A stretch of DNA of 64,000 nucleotides, from contig NZ_JACGWX010000006.1 in assembly GCF_014137945.1 (NCBI RefSeq), positions 124,001 through 188,000 on the forward strand, written 5' to 3'. The notes under the pieces were generated by a model. That model worked only from the letters and a program-made list of their open reading frames with translations. It made no database searches and was not told the DNA's origin. Below, in pieces: positions 8,655 through 18,343 of the stretch. Source of the stretch: Microcella alkalica (GTDB taxonomy: Bacteria > Actinomycetota > Actinomycetes > Actinomycetales > Microbacteriaceae). Every line of letters starts with the position of its first letter. Position 1 is the first letter of the stretch. A program made the position numbers and the translations under genes.

Positions 8655-8679
8655 TTCTTTGTGCGTGGGGGTCGGCTTG

Positions 8680-8718
8680 TGAGAGCGCGCTCAATCGCAA
8701 GGCATGAGAGTGCTCTCA
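8680..8718. promoter_or_regulatory. Two LacI-type operators (8680-8693 and 8705-8718)
   Basis: The second site is TGAGAG-TG-CTCTCA with perfect six-base arms; the first is TGAGAGCGCGCTCA, an imperfect copy. Centres are 25 bases apart, just over two helical turns. They match the general TGAGAGCGCTCTCA form of LacI-family sites in high-GC actinobacteria. They lie 26 bases upstream of the truncated binding-protein start and about 210 bases ahead of the surviving lacI. The rest of the 8470-8880 gap holds only the stump and the 5' region of the next gene. Confidence 0.7.
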
Positions 8719-8880
8719 CACTTGCGGCAACGGTAGGCGAGCTGCTGCCGCCTTGTCGACAACGGATCTGGTACGGATGTGAAACCGCAGGTCAGACGGC
8801 AGGTGCTGGACAGAATGCGTGCTTCGATCGAGCCCGGCGGGCCCCCGGCCGGAGCGCCGAGAGTCGCGTACCATGGGTCC

Positions 8881-9825
8881 ATGGCTCGAGACGGATTCCT
8901 CCCACGCTCGAGCGAGCGACGGCGGACGACCCTGACCGTCATCGTGATCACGGCTCTCGTGGGCGTGACGGTCGGCACCCTCGGCCTCGCGTCAGCGCGG
9001 CAGCAGATGCCCGCAGCCGGCGGGGTCTCGGCGCCTGCCGCCGCCCCCCAGCCGCCGACCGCCGACCCGGTCATCGCTGTCACAGGCCTGTCTGCGGCGG
9101 CGGGCTCGCTCGTCGGGGGAGAGCAGCAGACGATCACGGGCTCGGGCCTCAAGGCGGTCTCCGCGATCCGCATCGGCTCGATGCTCGTCGCCGACTTCAT
9201 CGCGACCGATACGTCGCTCACATTCGAGATGCCGCGCTCCGAGCGCTACCTCCCCGGCGCCGTCCCCGTCGAGATCGTCGCCTCCGAGGCCACGATCGAC
9301 ATGGCGAGTCCGCTCGAGTACACCTATGAGAGGCGCACCGCGGTCGACCGCCAGCTCGAGTACGCCTTCCGGTACTGGAAGGACTACAACCTCGCCGAAT
9401 GGGGCACGTTCAACCCCGTCGGCGGCGATTGCATGAACTTCGTGAGTCAAACGCTCATCGAGCGCGGCTGGGAGATGACTCCGGAGTGGCACAGCTACGA
9501 CGTGGGCGCCGACTACACGAGCCCGTGGATCTACGTCCCGTCGTTCGACGCGTTCCTGCGAGACAACCCGCAGCTCGGTGCCGTCCAGCTCGGCCTCGAC
9601 CAGCGAGACCAGGCGAAAGTCGGTGACCTCGTCGTCTTCGACTGGAACAACAACAACGCGCTCGATCACATCCAGATCGTCTCCGCCATCGAGCAGGTCG
9701 ACGGCCGCACCGTCGTCAAGATGGTCGGCCACAATCTCGACAGCGACCTCCGCGACCTCGACGAGACCATCACGGTCGACCACCCGGGGGCCACCGGCTA
9801 CTTCTGGAGCCTGCCGGCGGACTGA
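8881..9825 (+). CDS. Membrane-anchored amidase-domain protein with IPT/TIG-like domain
   Basis: 314 residues from the ATG at 8881. Order: basic N-terminus, membrane helix (17-38), Pro/Ala linker, an IPT/TIG-like beta domain (about 64-150: GGEQQTITGSGLKAVSAIRIGS, SLTFEMP, GAVPVEIV), then a putative amidase domain (Amidase_6) with RQLEYAFRYWKDYN and GGDCMNFVSQTL, catalytic Cys184; the His is probably in ALDHIQIVSAI. The catalytic domain faces outside, so a cell-wall peptidase/amidase or spore-coat-amidase relative is likely. An ATG at 8779 is in frame but would bury the signal. Confidence 0.8.
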   Translation: MARDGFLPRSSERRRTTLTVIVITALVGVTVGTLGLASARQQMPAAGGVSAPAAAPQPPTADPVIAVTGLSAAAGSLVGGEQQTITGSGLKAVSAIRIGSMLVADFIATDTSLTFEMPRSERYLPGAVPVEIVASEATIDMASPLEYTYERRTAVDRQLEYAFRYWKDYNLAEWGTFNPVGGDCMNFVSQTLIERGWEMTPEWHSYDVGADYTSPWIYVPSFDAFLRDNPQLGAVQLGLDQRDQAKVGDLVVFDWNNNNALDHIQIVSAIEQVDGRTVVKMVGHNLDSDLRDLDETITVDHPGATGYFWSLPAD

Positions 9826-9847
9826 GCCCCGCCTGGCGATCACGAAC

Positions 9848-11101
9848 TCAGCGCACGGCCCCAGCGATGCGCTCGACGATGAGCTCGACGATCGGGGTCG
9901 GCGTCGCGAGGATCATGCGCACATGGCCTGTGCCGGCCGCTCCGCACGCGCGGCCGTCGGTCAGGGCGATGCCCGCCCGGCCGCGCAGCCGAGTCGCCGG
10001 ATCCTCTCCGAGACCCAGCCCGCGCACGTCCAGCCACGCGATGTACGTGCCCTCGGGGGCGCGGTAGCCGACCTCGGGCAGGAGCGCGGCGAGGCGGTCG
10101 CCGAGCACGCGCCGGTTGCGGTCGTAGTAGGCGACGGTGTGGTCGAGCCAGTCGAGGCCGTCGCGGTAGGCCACCGTGTTCGCGATGACCCCGAGGGTGC
10201 TTGCTCCGTGGCTCGCGAGTGGGCCGAGGGCCTCCCACGTCTTCTCGGCGGCGTCGCTCGACGTGATGAGCTGAGCGGTCTTGAGGCCGGGGAGATTCCA
10301 TGCCTTCGATGCCGAGACCGCCGTGATGGCGTGCCCGGCGGCGACCTCCGAGATGCTCGCGTACGGCACGTGGCGCGCGGCATCGAAGACGATCGGCGCG
10401 TGGATCTCGTCGGCGAACACCGTCGCCCCGTGCCGCTCGACGACCTCGCTGAGCGCCTCGAGCTCGGCGCGGTCGAACACGCGACCGCCCGGGTTCAGCG
10501 GGTTGCACAGCACGACGACGCCCGCGCCCGCGGCGAGCGCCTCCTCGATGGCGACGAGGTCGAGCGTCTGCCGTCCGGCGTGCGTCGCGAGCGGCACCTC
10601 GACGACCTCGCGGCCCATCGCGACCGGCACCGTGAGGAACGGCATGTAGGCGGGAGTGGGCACGATGATCGCGGAGCCGGGCCGCGAGTAGTGCTCGATC
10701 GTGAGCTCGAGACCGCGGATGACGTCGGCGATCGGGTGCACGCGGCTCGACGGCACCGCCCAGTCGAAGCGCTCGCGCAGCAGTCTCGCCGTCTCGCGCG
10801 ACATCTCGCGGGCGATCGCGGGCGGCAGGTATCCGAGGTGGCCGGCGTCGATCGCGGCGTGCAGGGCGGATGCCACGGCCGGGGCCGTTCCGAGATCCGA
10901 CTCGGCGACCCACGCGCCGACCGTGCCGGGGTGCATCGTCCACTTGAGTCCGCCGCGCGCGGAGAGCTCGTCGGGCGTCAGGGCGTCCCACTGCGCGAAG
11001 AGCTCCGCGCGCTCGGCCGTGAGCCGAGGGTCGATCGCCGGCGGCTCGGGGGCCGACGCGCGGTCGACGCCCGCACCGGCCGGCTCAGCGGAGGGCGGCA
11101 T
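9848..11101 (-). CDS. MalY/PatB-type PLP aminotransferase (cystathionine beta-lyase)
   Basis: 417 residues. Fold-type I PLP signature: [15 protein letters not shown], then [11 protein letters not shown] (Asp pairs with the PLP nitrogen) and [15 protein letters not shown] with the Schiff-base Lys. The EIHAPI and KAWN-PGLK strings are diagnostic of the MalY/PatB subgroup, which cleaves cystathionine or similar C-S bonds. The first 30 residues (rich in Pro/Ala) look like a weak N-terminal extension, and the start overlaps the end of pgm by 17 bases, so the true start could be slightly downstream. Same strand as pgm, likely cotranscribed. Confidence 0.85.
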   Translation of the reverse strand: MPPSAEPAGAGVDRASAPEPPAIDPRLTAERAELFAQWDALTPDELSARGGLKWTMHPGTVGAWVAESDLGTAPAVASALHAAIDAGHLGYLPPAIAREMSRETARLLRERFDWAVPSSRVHPIADVIRGLELTIEHYSRPGSAIIVPTPAYMPFLTVPVAMGREVVEVPLATHAGRQTLDLVAIEEALAAGAGVVVLCNPLNPGGRVFDRAELEALSEVVERHGATVFADEIHAPIVFDAARHVPYASISEVAAGHAITAVSASKAWNLPGLKTAQLITSSDAAEKTWEALGPLASHGASTLGVIANTVAYRDGLDWLDHTVAYYDRNRRVLGDRLAALLPEVGYRAPEGTYIAWLDVRGLGLGEDPATRLRGRAGIALTDGRACGAAGTGHVRMILATPTPIVELIVERIAGAVR

Positions 11102-12695
11102 CCACGATCGCCTTCGCCTCGCTCTGCACCTGCCGCAGGTGGTCCCCGCCGCGGAACGACTCGGCGTAAATCTTGTAGACGTCCTCGGTGCCGCTCGGTC
11201 GGGCCGCGAACCACGCGTTCTCGGTCACGACCTTGACGCCGCCGATCGCGGCACCGTTGCCCGGGGCCTCCGACAGGCGGGCCGTGATGGGCTCACCGGC
11301 CAGCTCGTCGGCCGCGATCGCGTCGCCCGACAGCTTCGAGAGCTTCGCCTTCTGCTCGGGAGTAGCCGCGGCATCCACCCGCTGGTAGGCGGGCGCGCCG
11401 TACGTCGAGGTGAGCCCGGTGTAGAGCTGCGACGGCGTCGACCCGGTCACGGCGGTGATCTCGCTCGCGAGGAGGGCGAGCAGGATGCCGTCCTTGTCGG
11501 TCGTCCAGACGCTGCCGTCGCGGCGGACGAAGCTCGCCCCGGCGCTCTCCTCCCCGCCGAACGCGACGGAGCCGTCGATGAGGCCGGGCACGAACCACTT
11601 GAAGCCGACGGGAACCTCGTGCAGGCGACGGCCGAGACCCTCGGCGACGCGGTCGATCATCGAGCTCGACACGAGGGTCTTGCCGATGGCCGCGTCGGCG
11701 CGCCACTCTGGCCGGTGCGTGTAGAGGTAGTCGATCGCGACGGCGAGGTAGTGGTTCGGGTTCATGAGGCCGCCGTCGGGGGTGACGATGCCGTGACGGT
11801 CGGCGTCGGCGTCGTTGCCGGTGACCACGGCGTACTCGTGCTGGTGGGTCAGCACGCTCGCCATCGCGCTCGGGCTCGACGGGTCCATGCGGATCTTCTC
11901 GTCCCAGTCGAGCGTCATGAAGCTCCAGGCCGGATCGACGAACGGGTTCACGACCGTGAGATCGAGGCCGTAGTGCTCGGCGATGAACTGCCAGTACTCG
12001 ACGCTCGCGCCCCCGAGCGGGTCGGCGCCGATGTGCAGTCCGGCGTCGCGCACCGCCTCCATGTCGAGGATGTACGCCAGATCGGACACGTAGTGCAGCC
12101 GGTAGTCGTAGGCGTGCGTCTCGATCGCGGCACCGCGCTTCACTTCGGTCGACCCGCTGGCGATGATGTCGTTCGCGCGGTTCGCGATCCAGTTCGTCGC
12201 GTCGGAGTCGGCTGGGCCGCCGTGCGGAGGGTTGTACTTGAAGCCGCCGTCGCGGGGAGGGTTGTGGCTCGGGGTGATGACGATGCCGTCGGCGTCGGCG
12301 AGGCCGCTGCGGTTGTGGGTGATGATCGCGTGACTGAGGGCGGGCGTCGGCACGTAGCCGTCGTGCGCGTCGACGAAGGCGGCGACGCCGTTGGCGGTGA
12401 GCACCTCGAGAGCGGTGCGCTGGGCGGGGGAGGACAGCGCGTGCGTGTCGGCGCCGACGAAGATCGGGCCGGTCGTGCCCTGGCTCGCGCGGTACTCGAC
12501 GATCGCCTGCGTGATGGCGGCGATGTGCGTGTCGGTGAAGGCGCCGTCGAGGCTCGAGCCGCGGTGGCCGCTCGTGCCGAAGGCCACTCGCTGGGCCGGG
12601 TCGTCGAGGTCCGGAACGCGGTCGTGGTACGCGGCGATGAGTGCGTCCACGTCGATGAGGTCGGAGGACTGGGCGGGCGTTCCTGCGCGAGTCAT
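11085..12695 (-). CDS. pgm: Phosphoglucomutase (alpha-D-glucose phosphate-specific)
   Basis: 536 residues, close to the usual 546. Starts [20 protein letters not shown]. All four hallmark loops are present: the phosphoserine loop [21 protein letters not shown], the metal loop [10 protein letters not shown], the sugar loop [11 protein letters not shown] and the phosphate loop [15 protein letters not shown]. It interconverts glucose-1-phosphate and glucose-6-phosphate for glycogen and cell-wall sugar nucleotide synthesis. The frame remains open upstream of 12695 but without family sequence. An 81-base palindromic element lies 90 bases upstream. Confidence 0.95.
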   Translation of the reverse strand: MTRAGTPAQSSDLIDVDALIAAYHDRVPDLDDPAQRVAFGTSGHRGSSLDGAFTDTHIAAITQAIVEYRASQGTTGPIFVGADTHALSSPAQRTALEVLTANGVAAFVDAHDGYVPTPALSHAIITHNRSGLADADGIVITPSHNPPRDGGFKYNPPHGGPADSDATNWIANRANDIIASGSTEVKRGAAIETHAYDYRLHYVSDLAYILDMEAVRDAGLHIGADPLGGASVEYWQFIAEHYGLDLTVVNPFVDPAWSFMTLDWDEKIRMDPSSPSAMASVLTHQHEYAVVTGNDADADRHGIVTPDGGLMNPNHYLAVAIDYLYTHRPEWRADAAIGKTLVSSSMIDRVAEGLGRRLHEVPVGFKWFVPGLIDGSVAFGGEESAGASFVRRDGSVWTTDKDGILLALLASEITAVTGSTPSQLYTGLTSTYGAPAYQRVDAAATPEQKAKLSKLSGDAIAADELAGEPITARLSEAPGNGAAIGGVKVVTENAWFAARPSGTEDVYKIYAESFRGGDHLRQVQSEAKAIVDAALR

Positions 12696-12786
12696 GCGCC
12701 CATCCAACCACCGGGGGCGACGCGGGGCACAGTGTCTCGCGGGCTCCTCGCAGTCGGGGCCTCGGGCATCCGCGCCGCCCGTCGAC

Positions 12787-12867
12787 CGAATGAAGGGAGC
12801 GCGGCCCCTCCTCCCGGCGTGTCGATGTCGACACGCCGTTCCGGAGGCTCCAGCTCCCTTCATTTCG
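12787..12867. repeat. 81-base nested palindromic element
   Basis: Outer arms AATGAAGGGAGC (12789-12800) and GCTCCCTTCATT (12853-12864) are perfect complements; a middle stem pairs CCTCC with GGAGG; the core CGGCGTGTCGA (12815-12825) pairs with TCGACACGCCG (12828-12838) around two bases. It lies between divergent starts (pgm at 12695, pentapeptide gene at 12910), so it is not placed as a terminator. It looks like a small mobile palindrome (REP or MITE type) or a large operator. No second copy in the window. Confidence 0.65.
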
Positions 12868-12909
12868 TCGATTCCACGGCGGCGCTCGGGACTTCAGTAC
12901 CCTCGCCGG

Positions 12910-13569
12910 ATGGCCCGCGACGACCTGCGCCCTCCGCTCGAACCCGACCTGCGGCTCGATGACCTCGAGGCCGCTGACGGTGCCGCGCTCGTCGCCCGCG
13001 CCGACGTCGCCGGCGTGAGTGTGAGCGGCGTCGACCTCGCCGACCGCGACCTCACGGGCATCCAGCTCTCGGAGGTCGCTCTCGCCGACGTGCGCGCCGA
13101 CGGCGCCGTGCTCCGTGCGGCGGTGCTCTCCGAGGTGACGATCGAGCGACTGGATGCGCCTGTGCTCGATGCGGCCCGCAGCCGCTGGCGCACAGTCGTC
13201 GTCTCCGACTCGCGCGTGGGGTCGCTCGCGGCGTTCGACGCCGACCTCGACGTCGTCAGGTTCGAGCGATGTCGCATCGGCTTCGCGAACCTCCGAGGGG
13301 CCGCGCTCACCGACGTGGCGCTCGTCGACTGCACGATCGACGAGCTCGATGTCTCGGGGGCGACGATCGCGCGCCTCGCGGTGCCAGGATCGAGCATCCG
13401 CGCCCTGTCGGTGCGCGACGCGACCCTCGCCCACGTAGACCTCTCGGGAGCCGAGCTCGATGACGTCGACGACATCGCGAGCCTGCGCGGGGCGACGCTC
13501 GCCAGCGATCAGCTCGTCGCTCTGCGGGGCAGGGTCGCCGCGGCTCTCGGCCTCCGACTGGTCGACTGA
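12910..13569 (+). CDS. Pentapeptide-repeat protein
   Basis: 219 residues. The body is built of A(D/N)LXX-type fives: VDLADRDLTGIQLSEVALADVRADGAVLRAAVLSEVTIERL, then FANLRGAALTDVALVDCTIDELDVSGATIARLAVPGSSIRAL and HVDLSGAELDDV, forming a right-handed quadrilateral beta-helix. No signal peptide. The C-terminal helix (SLRGATLASDQLVALRGRVAAAL) is a familiar cap of actinobacterial members. Some pentapeptide proteins mimic DNA and block gyrase; nothing here shows that this one does. ATG at 12910 follows the palindrome by 42 bases. Confidence 0.85.
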   Translation: MARDDLRPPLEPDLRLDDLEAADGAALVARADVAGVSVSGVDLADRDLTGIQLSEVALADVRADGAVLRAAVLSEVTIERLDAPVLDAARSRWRTVVVSDSRVGSLAAFDADLDVVRFERCRIGFANLRGAALTDVALVDCTIDELDVSGATIARLAVPGSSIRALSVRDATLAHVDLSGAELDDVDDIASLRGATLASDQLVALRGRVAAALGLRLVD

Positions 13570-13664
13570 CGCGCCCCGCCAGCCCGGCGCACGCGCGCAT
13601 GCCACCCGCGCGGCATTCACCCGGCGGGCCGGTCGCGCCCCGCGCCGCCTCTAGACTGCGGAGC

Positions 13665-14615
13665 ATGAGCGCCGCCCCCGACAGCACGCCCGCCTACAGC
13701 TACCTGGGCCCCGTCGGCACCTTCACCTGGGAGGCCATGCGACAGGTGCCCGATGCCGAGGGCGCGGTGTGGCGCAGCGTCGCGAACGTCGGCGAGGCGC
13801 TCGACGACGTCATGACCGGGCGCAGCGTCGCGGCGATGATCGCGATCGAGAACTCGGTCGAGGGCGGGGTGAGCGCCACGCAGGACGCCCTCGCGACCAT
13901 CCCGGGCCTGCGCATCATCGGCGAGTTCCTGGTCCCCGTGAACTTCGTGCTGGTCGCCCGGCCGGGCACCCGCATCGAGGATGTCCGGGTCGTCTCCGCG
14001 CACCCGGTCGCCTACGCGCAGTGCCGCCGCTTCCTCGAATCGGCCATCCCCAGTCACGGGCACATCCCGGCGGCGTCGAACGTCGCCGCGGCCGCCGGCC
14101 TGCTGGAGTCGACGCTCGCCGAGGCCGCCGTCGCGCCGCCCGGCATCACCGATCACCACGAGCTGGAGGTGCTCGCTGAGGGCATCGGCGACAACCCGAA
14201 CGCGGTGACGCGCTTCGTGCTCGTGAGCCGAACGCTCGGGCTGCCCGAGCGCACGGGAGCCGACAAGACGAGCGTCATCGTCGAGCTGCCCGACAACGCG
14301 CCCGGCCGGCTGCTCGAGATGCTCGAGCAGTTCGCCACGCGCGGGGTCAACATGAGCCTCATCGAGTCGCGTCCCATCGGGGATGCTCTCGGCCGCTACC
14401 GCTTCGTCATCGACCTCGATGGGCACGTGCGCGACGAGCGCGTCGCCGACGCCCTGCTCGGCCTCAAGAGGTTCAGCCCGAACGTGATGTTCCTCGGCTC
14501 GTACCCGCGCGCGGACCAGCAGCAGATCGAGGTCGTCTCGCAGTACGGCGACGACGTCTTCACGGATGCCCGTGCTTGGCTGCGCGGCATCCTAGACGGC
14601 GGCGCGCCCGCGTAG
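13665..14615 (+). CDS. pheA: Prephenate dehydratase
   Basis: 316 residues from the ATG at 13665, monofunctional actinobacterial type. N-terminal PDT domain begins YLGPVGTFTWEAM and contains ENSVEGGV, SHPVAYAQCRRF-type text (VVSAHPVAYAQCRRFL) and the catalytic Thr-Arg-Phe in NPNAVTRFVLVS. The C-terminal ACT domain (about 210-290) carries LPDNAPGRLLEMLEQF and SLIESRPIG, the Phe-binding ESRP motif, so feedback inhibition by phenylalanine is expected. It makes phenylpyruvate for Phe synthesis. An in-frame ATG at 13599 gives a random-looking extension and is rejected. Confidence 0.95.
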   Translation: MSAAPDSTPAYSYLGPVGTFTWEAMRQVPDAEGAVWRSVANVGEALDDVMTGRSVAAMIAIENSVEGGVSATQDALATIPGLRIIGEFLVPVNFVLVARPGTRIEDVRVVSAHPVAYAQCRRFLESAIPSHGHIPAASNVAAAAGLLESTLAEAAVAPPGITDHHELEVLAEGIGDNPNAVTRFVLVSRTLGLPERTGADKTSVIVELPDNAPGRLLEMLEQFATRGVNMSLIESRPIGDALGRYRFVIDLDGHVRDERVADALLGLKRFSPNVMFLGSYPRADQQQIEVVSQYGDDVFTDARAWLRGILDGGAPA

Positions 14616-15213
14616 TCGAGACGGGCCGCGCCGCCGCGCGAGCCGTACGAGCCGCGCCGCCCCGCGCCCGCCGCCGACACCGCACCCTGGGCGCGCGACA
14701 ACGCGCCACTTCTGTGAGGCCGCCGCACTTCTAACCGGCGCGCTGTCACCGAACTGGCGCGCGGTCGGGCCAACCGGCTCGCGAAGGCGCGGGTTCGGTG
14801 TGAAGGCGCCGCATCGATGTGCCGCCTTCACGCCGAACTGGCGCCTCCGCCTGCGGCGCGCTCGCTTCGGGCGTGCCCACCTCCTCCGCCTCCGGCGCGC
14901 TCACCTCGGGCGTCCCCGCTGCGGCGGGCGCCACCGGCGTTGGCCCGGCATCGTGCTAGGGTGCGGCGGGCGTGCCCACCTGCAGCGCGTACCACCGGCG
15001 TCGGCCCGACAGTGCGCGCCCGTGCCGCGACCCAGCAGGGGTGGTCGGGCTCTCACGCCCCGAGCGGCGCAGACAGCACGAAACTTCGCGACAATGTTTC
15101 GATCATCGATTCGATGACAACCAGTTGTTCATCTCAACATATTCGTTGAGCAACCGCCGTCGACCTCCTTGCTGTGCGCGTGACTCCTCCATTCCCTCGC
15201 GCAAAGGAGCGCC
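14616..15213. repeat. 598-base intergenic region with a palindrome (14793-14838) and short direct repeats
   Basis: I see no convincing gene here. The stem GTTCGGTGTGAAGGCG (14793-14808) pairs with CGCCTTCACGCCGAAC (14823-14838) with one G-T wobble around a 14-base loop containing CATCGATG. CCGAACTGGCGC occurs at about 14750 and again at 14833-14844, and a GCGCGCTC-N-TCGGGCGT block is repeated between 14855 and 14915. CCACCGGCGT occurs twice further on (about 14932 and 14993). The 3' part from about 15080 turns AT-richer and holds the operator-like repeats before the xylanase. Confidence 0.55.
15104..15150. promoter_or_regulatory. Operator-like inverted repeats upstream of the xylanase pseudogene
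   Basis: Two perfect inverted repeats lie in an AT-richer island 64-110 bases before the start: CATCGA-T-TCGATG (15104-15116) and CTCAAC-N6-GTTGAG (15133-15150), with CAACCAGTTG between them. They have the size of repressor or activator sites for a regulated polysaccharidase. The regulator is not identified; no regulator gene adjoins. Confidence 0.45.
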
Positions 15214-18200
15214 ATGCGTCGGTTGCGACTAACCGAAACTTTCGCGACCTGGGGGGCCGTCGCGGCTCTCCTGCTCGCCCCTCTCACCGCAACCTCGGCT
15301 GCCGCCGCCGACACGGTCGTCGCGAGCGACGACTTATCCTCACCGCTCTGCGCGGCGTGGCAGCAGAGCGGCGGCCCGATGCTCGAGATCCTCGACGTCG
15401 AGGGCGACCCGGCCCTCCAGGTGCGGGATCGGGCGAACGACTTCGACGGCATCGAGACGGCGCCCGGCACGCTCGTCGCCGGCGAGACGTACACGGTGAG
15501 CGCGCGCATCCGCCTCGCCGCCGATGTCACCGGCACGCGCGAGGCGCGCTTCGTGCACGACTTCGGGGCGACCGCCGACCCGCGCTACGGCCACGTGGGC
15601 GACTCGAACCGCACGATCTCGGCGAGCGAGTGGACGACGATCACGGGCACGGTCGTCGTGCCCGAGGTCGCCACCGCGCCGAGAATCTACATCGGCACGG
15701 CGAACTCCGACCCGGCAGCGGCGTACGCCTACCTCGTCGACGACCTCGTCATCACGAGCCCCCAGCCCGCGCCGCCGACGGAGACGATCCTCGGCGATGA
15801 CGACTTCAGCACACCCCTCGGAGACGCGTGGCAGCAGAGCGGCGGCCCGACCCTGTCGATCGTCGACGTCGAGGGCGATCCCGCCCTCCAGGTCGCCGAC
15901 CGCGTGCAGAACTTCACGCAGGGCGGCGCGAGCCAGTTCGTCTGGGTCCCCGGCAGCACCACGGCCGTGAGCGCCGACGCCTGGACGACCGTGACGGGCA
16001 CCTTCACGCTGCCCGCCGGCGCGACCGCGCCGAAGATCTACCTCGGCACCGGCGCTCTCGACGGCGCGTACACGTACCTCGTGGACGACCTGCTCCTGAC
16101 GACGACCGCGAGCGGCGGCGGAGGCGGCGGCGGCGACGGAGGCGGCGAGACCCCGAGCGACCCCGGCACCCCGGGCGCCGTCGTGCTCGAGACGAGCTTC
16201 GAGGAGGGCCTGGACGGCTGGGTGCTACGGCGCTCGAGCCGGCTCGACGTCGCGCCGACCGTGTCGGTGACCACTGACCAGGCCCGCACGGGCATCCAGT
16301 CGGCGGTCGTGGAGAACCGCGGAAATCAGGGCGACGGCATCGGCTTCCCCGTCGTCGGCACGCTCCTGCCCGGCATCACGTACGACCTCTCGGCATGGGT
16401 GCGCTTGGCGGTCGGCCAGCCCGTCGGCGACATCTGGGTGACCCTGCAGGCCGACAGCCCGTTCCTCACGCAGGCGCAGGTCACGGGCCTGTCGAACGGC
16501 GAGTGGCGCGAGATCTCCGCCTCGATCACCATGCCCGCCGGCGAGCTCGAGACAGGACTGCTCTACTTCGAGACCGCCTACGACGGCGGCGCGACCGGCA
16601 ACACGAGCACCTTCTACCTCGACGACGTGTCGATCACGCAGGCCGAGCAGCTCGTCGTCCAGGACCTCACGCCGATCCAGGACACCGTGCCCTTCCCGAT
16701 GGGCGTCGCGATCGAACCGCGCGAGATGTCGGGAGCCCAGGCCGAGCTCGTGACTCGGCACTTCACGCAGCTGTCGAGCGAGAACTTCATGAAGCCGGAG
16801 GCGTTCTACGACGCAGCTCGTGAGTTCACGCCGAATGCCGGGGGCGACCTGCTCATGGACTTCGCCGCGGCGAACGACCTGCGCGTCTGGGGGCACATGC
16901 CCGTCTGGCACGCGCAGTCCCCCGCCTGGTTCTTCCAGAACGCCGAGGGCACCCCGCTCTCGACGTCGGAGGCCGACAAGGAGATCCTGCGCGACCGCAT
17001 GCGCCAGCACATCCTCGATGTCGCCGGCTACTACGCGGGCACGCACGGCCTGTAAGGCGCCGAGAACCCGATCGTCGCCTTTGACGTCGTCAGTGAGGTC
17101 GTCAACGACGGCGCGCAGTACGAGGACGGCCTGCGCCGCAGCGAGTGGTACCGCATCCTCGGCGAGGAGTTCATCGATCTCGCCTTCCTGTATGCGGACG
17201 AGGCGTTCAACGACGTCTACGCCGCCGAGGGCGCCGACCGCCCGGTGGCGCTGTTCATCAACGACTACAACACCGAGCAGGAGGGCAAGCAGAACCGCAT
17301 GCGCGCCCTGCTCGAGCGCATGATCGAGCGCGGTGTCGCGGTCGACGGCCTCGGGCACCAGTTCCACGTGAGCCTGTCGTTCCCCGTCGACGCGCTCGGA
17401 GCGGCGATCGACCGGTTCGCCGACCTGCTCATCACGCAGGCCGTCACCGAGCTCGATGTCACGATGGGCACGCCCGTGAGCGAGGCGCGCTTCGTCGACC
17501 AGGGCTATTACTACCGCGACGCGTTCCGCGACTTCCGCGAGCGCGCCGAGGAGCTCTACTCGGTCACGATCTGGGGCCTCACCGACAACCGCAGCTGGCG
17601 CTCCGACTGCAGGCGAAGCCCACCTGCTACGGCGTGATCGACGGCGAGCTCGACCGCGATCGTCGACGGCGGCTACGTCGTCGAGGCGTCGATCAGCCTC
17701 CTCGACAGCAGCGGTCTCGGCACCGTCCACGGTCTTGACTTCCAGGTCAACGATGCGAGCGGCCGTGACCGTACCTCGATCCGCACCGGGGCCGACCCTT
17801 CGGGTGCAGGCTTCCAGTCGACCGCGCGCTGGGGGGTGGGGCAGCTCGTCGCCGCTCCGACCGACGAGCCGGGCGAGGTCGCGGTCGAGCTCGCCGTACC
17901 CGCCGTGGCCGCCGGCGCGACCGTCCCGTTCTCCGTGAGGGGCTCGCAGCCGGGTCAGGAGCTCACGCTCACGCTCGAGTCCGCCGCCGCCCGTCTGCGC
18001 ACCGCCGCAGTCGTCGAGCTCGGCTCCTTCACCGCTGACGCCGACGGTCTCGTCGAGGGAGCCGTCCGGATCCCGGCGGCAACCGCTCCCGGCGCGTACA
18101 CGCTGAGCGTCGTGATCGACGGCGAGAGCGTGGCCTCTGCCCAGATCGCCGTCACCGCCGCCGCCGGCGATCCCCGCGAGGGGGCGCCCGGCGCCGGAGG

Positions 18201-18312
18201 GCTGCCGACCACAGGAGCCGCCTCGATGGGACCGCTCGCGGCGCTCGCGCTGCTCCTCCTCCTGGCGGGTGCGGCGATGCGCGCTCGACGGAACGGAGCG
18301 GGCGCGGCCTGA
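15214..18312 (+). pseudogene. Multidomain cell-wall-anchored GH10 endo-xylanase, disrupted
   Basis: The intact 5' frame (15214-17055) encodes a signal peptide ending SAAAA, two related carbohydrate-binding modules (about 36-183 and 192-300; the second lacks about 40 residues present in the first), a Gly-rich linker, a CBM22-like module (about 325-475) and the first half of a GH10 barrel (GVAIEPREM, SENFMKPEAF, VWGHMPVWH). It stops at TAA 17053-17055 where homologous proteins continue; the same frame goes on with NPIVAFDVVSEVVNDG and ELDVTMGT, the GH10 acid/base and nucleophile regions. A frameshift near 17605 precedes LQAKPTCYGVIDGELD, and another near 17655 leads into half of a CBM9-like domain, an Ala-rich linker and LPTTG plus a membrane helix and basic tail (sortase anchor, 18202-18300). 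Three lesions make function very unlikely. A ribosome site (AAGGAG) is still present. Confidence 0.9.
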
Positions 18313-18343
18313 CGCGGGCGCGCGGACTGCGCGACGCACGCGG

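Noticed and set aside
17053-17055. Programmed stop-codon readthrough in the xylanase
   Set aside because: Two more frameshifts further on would still prevent a functional product, so decay is simpler.
16225-18339. Long minus-strand open frame (about 700 codons) opposite the xylanase
   Set aside because: It is the high-GC shadow of the plus-strand gene; composition is Arg/Asp/Glu/Gly without domain pattern, while the plus strand shows clear domains.
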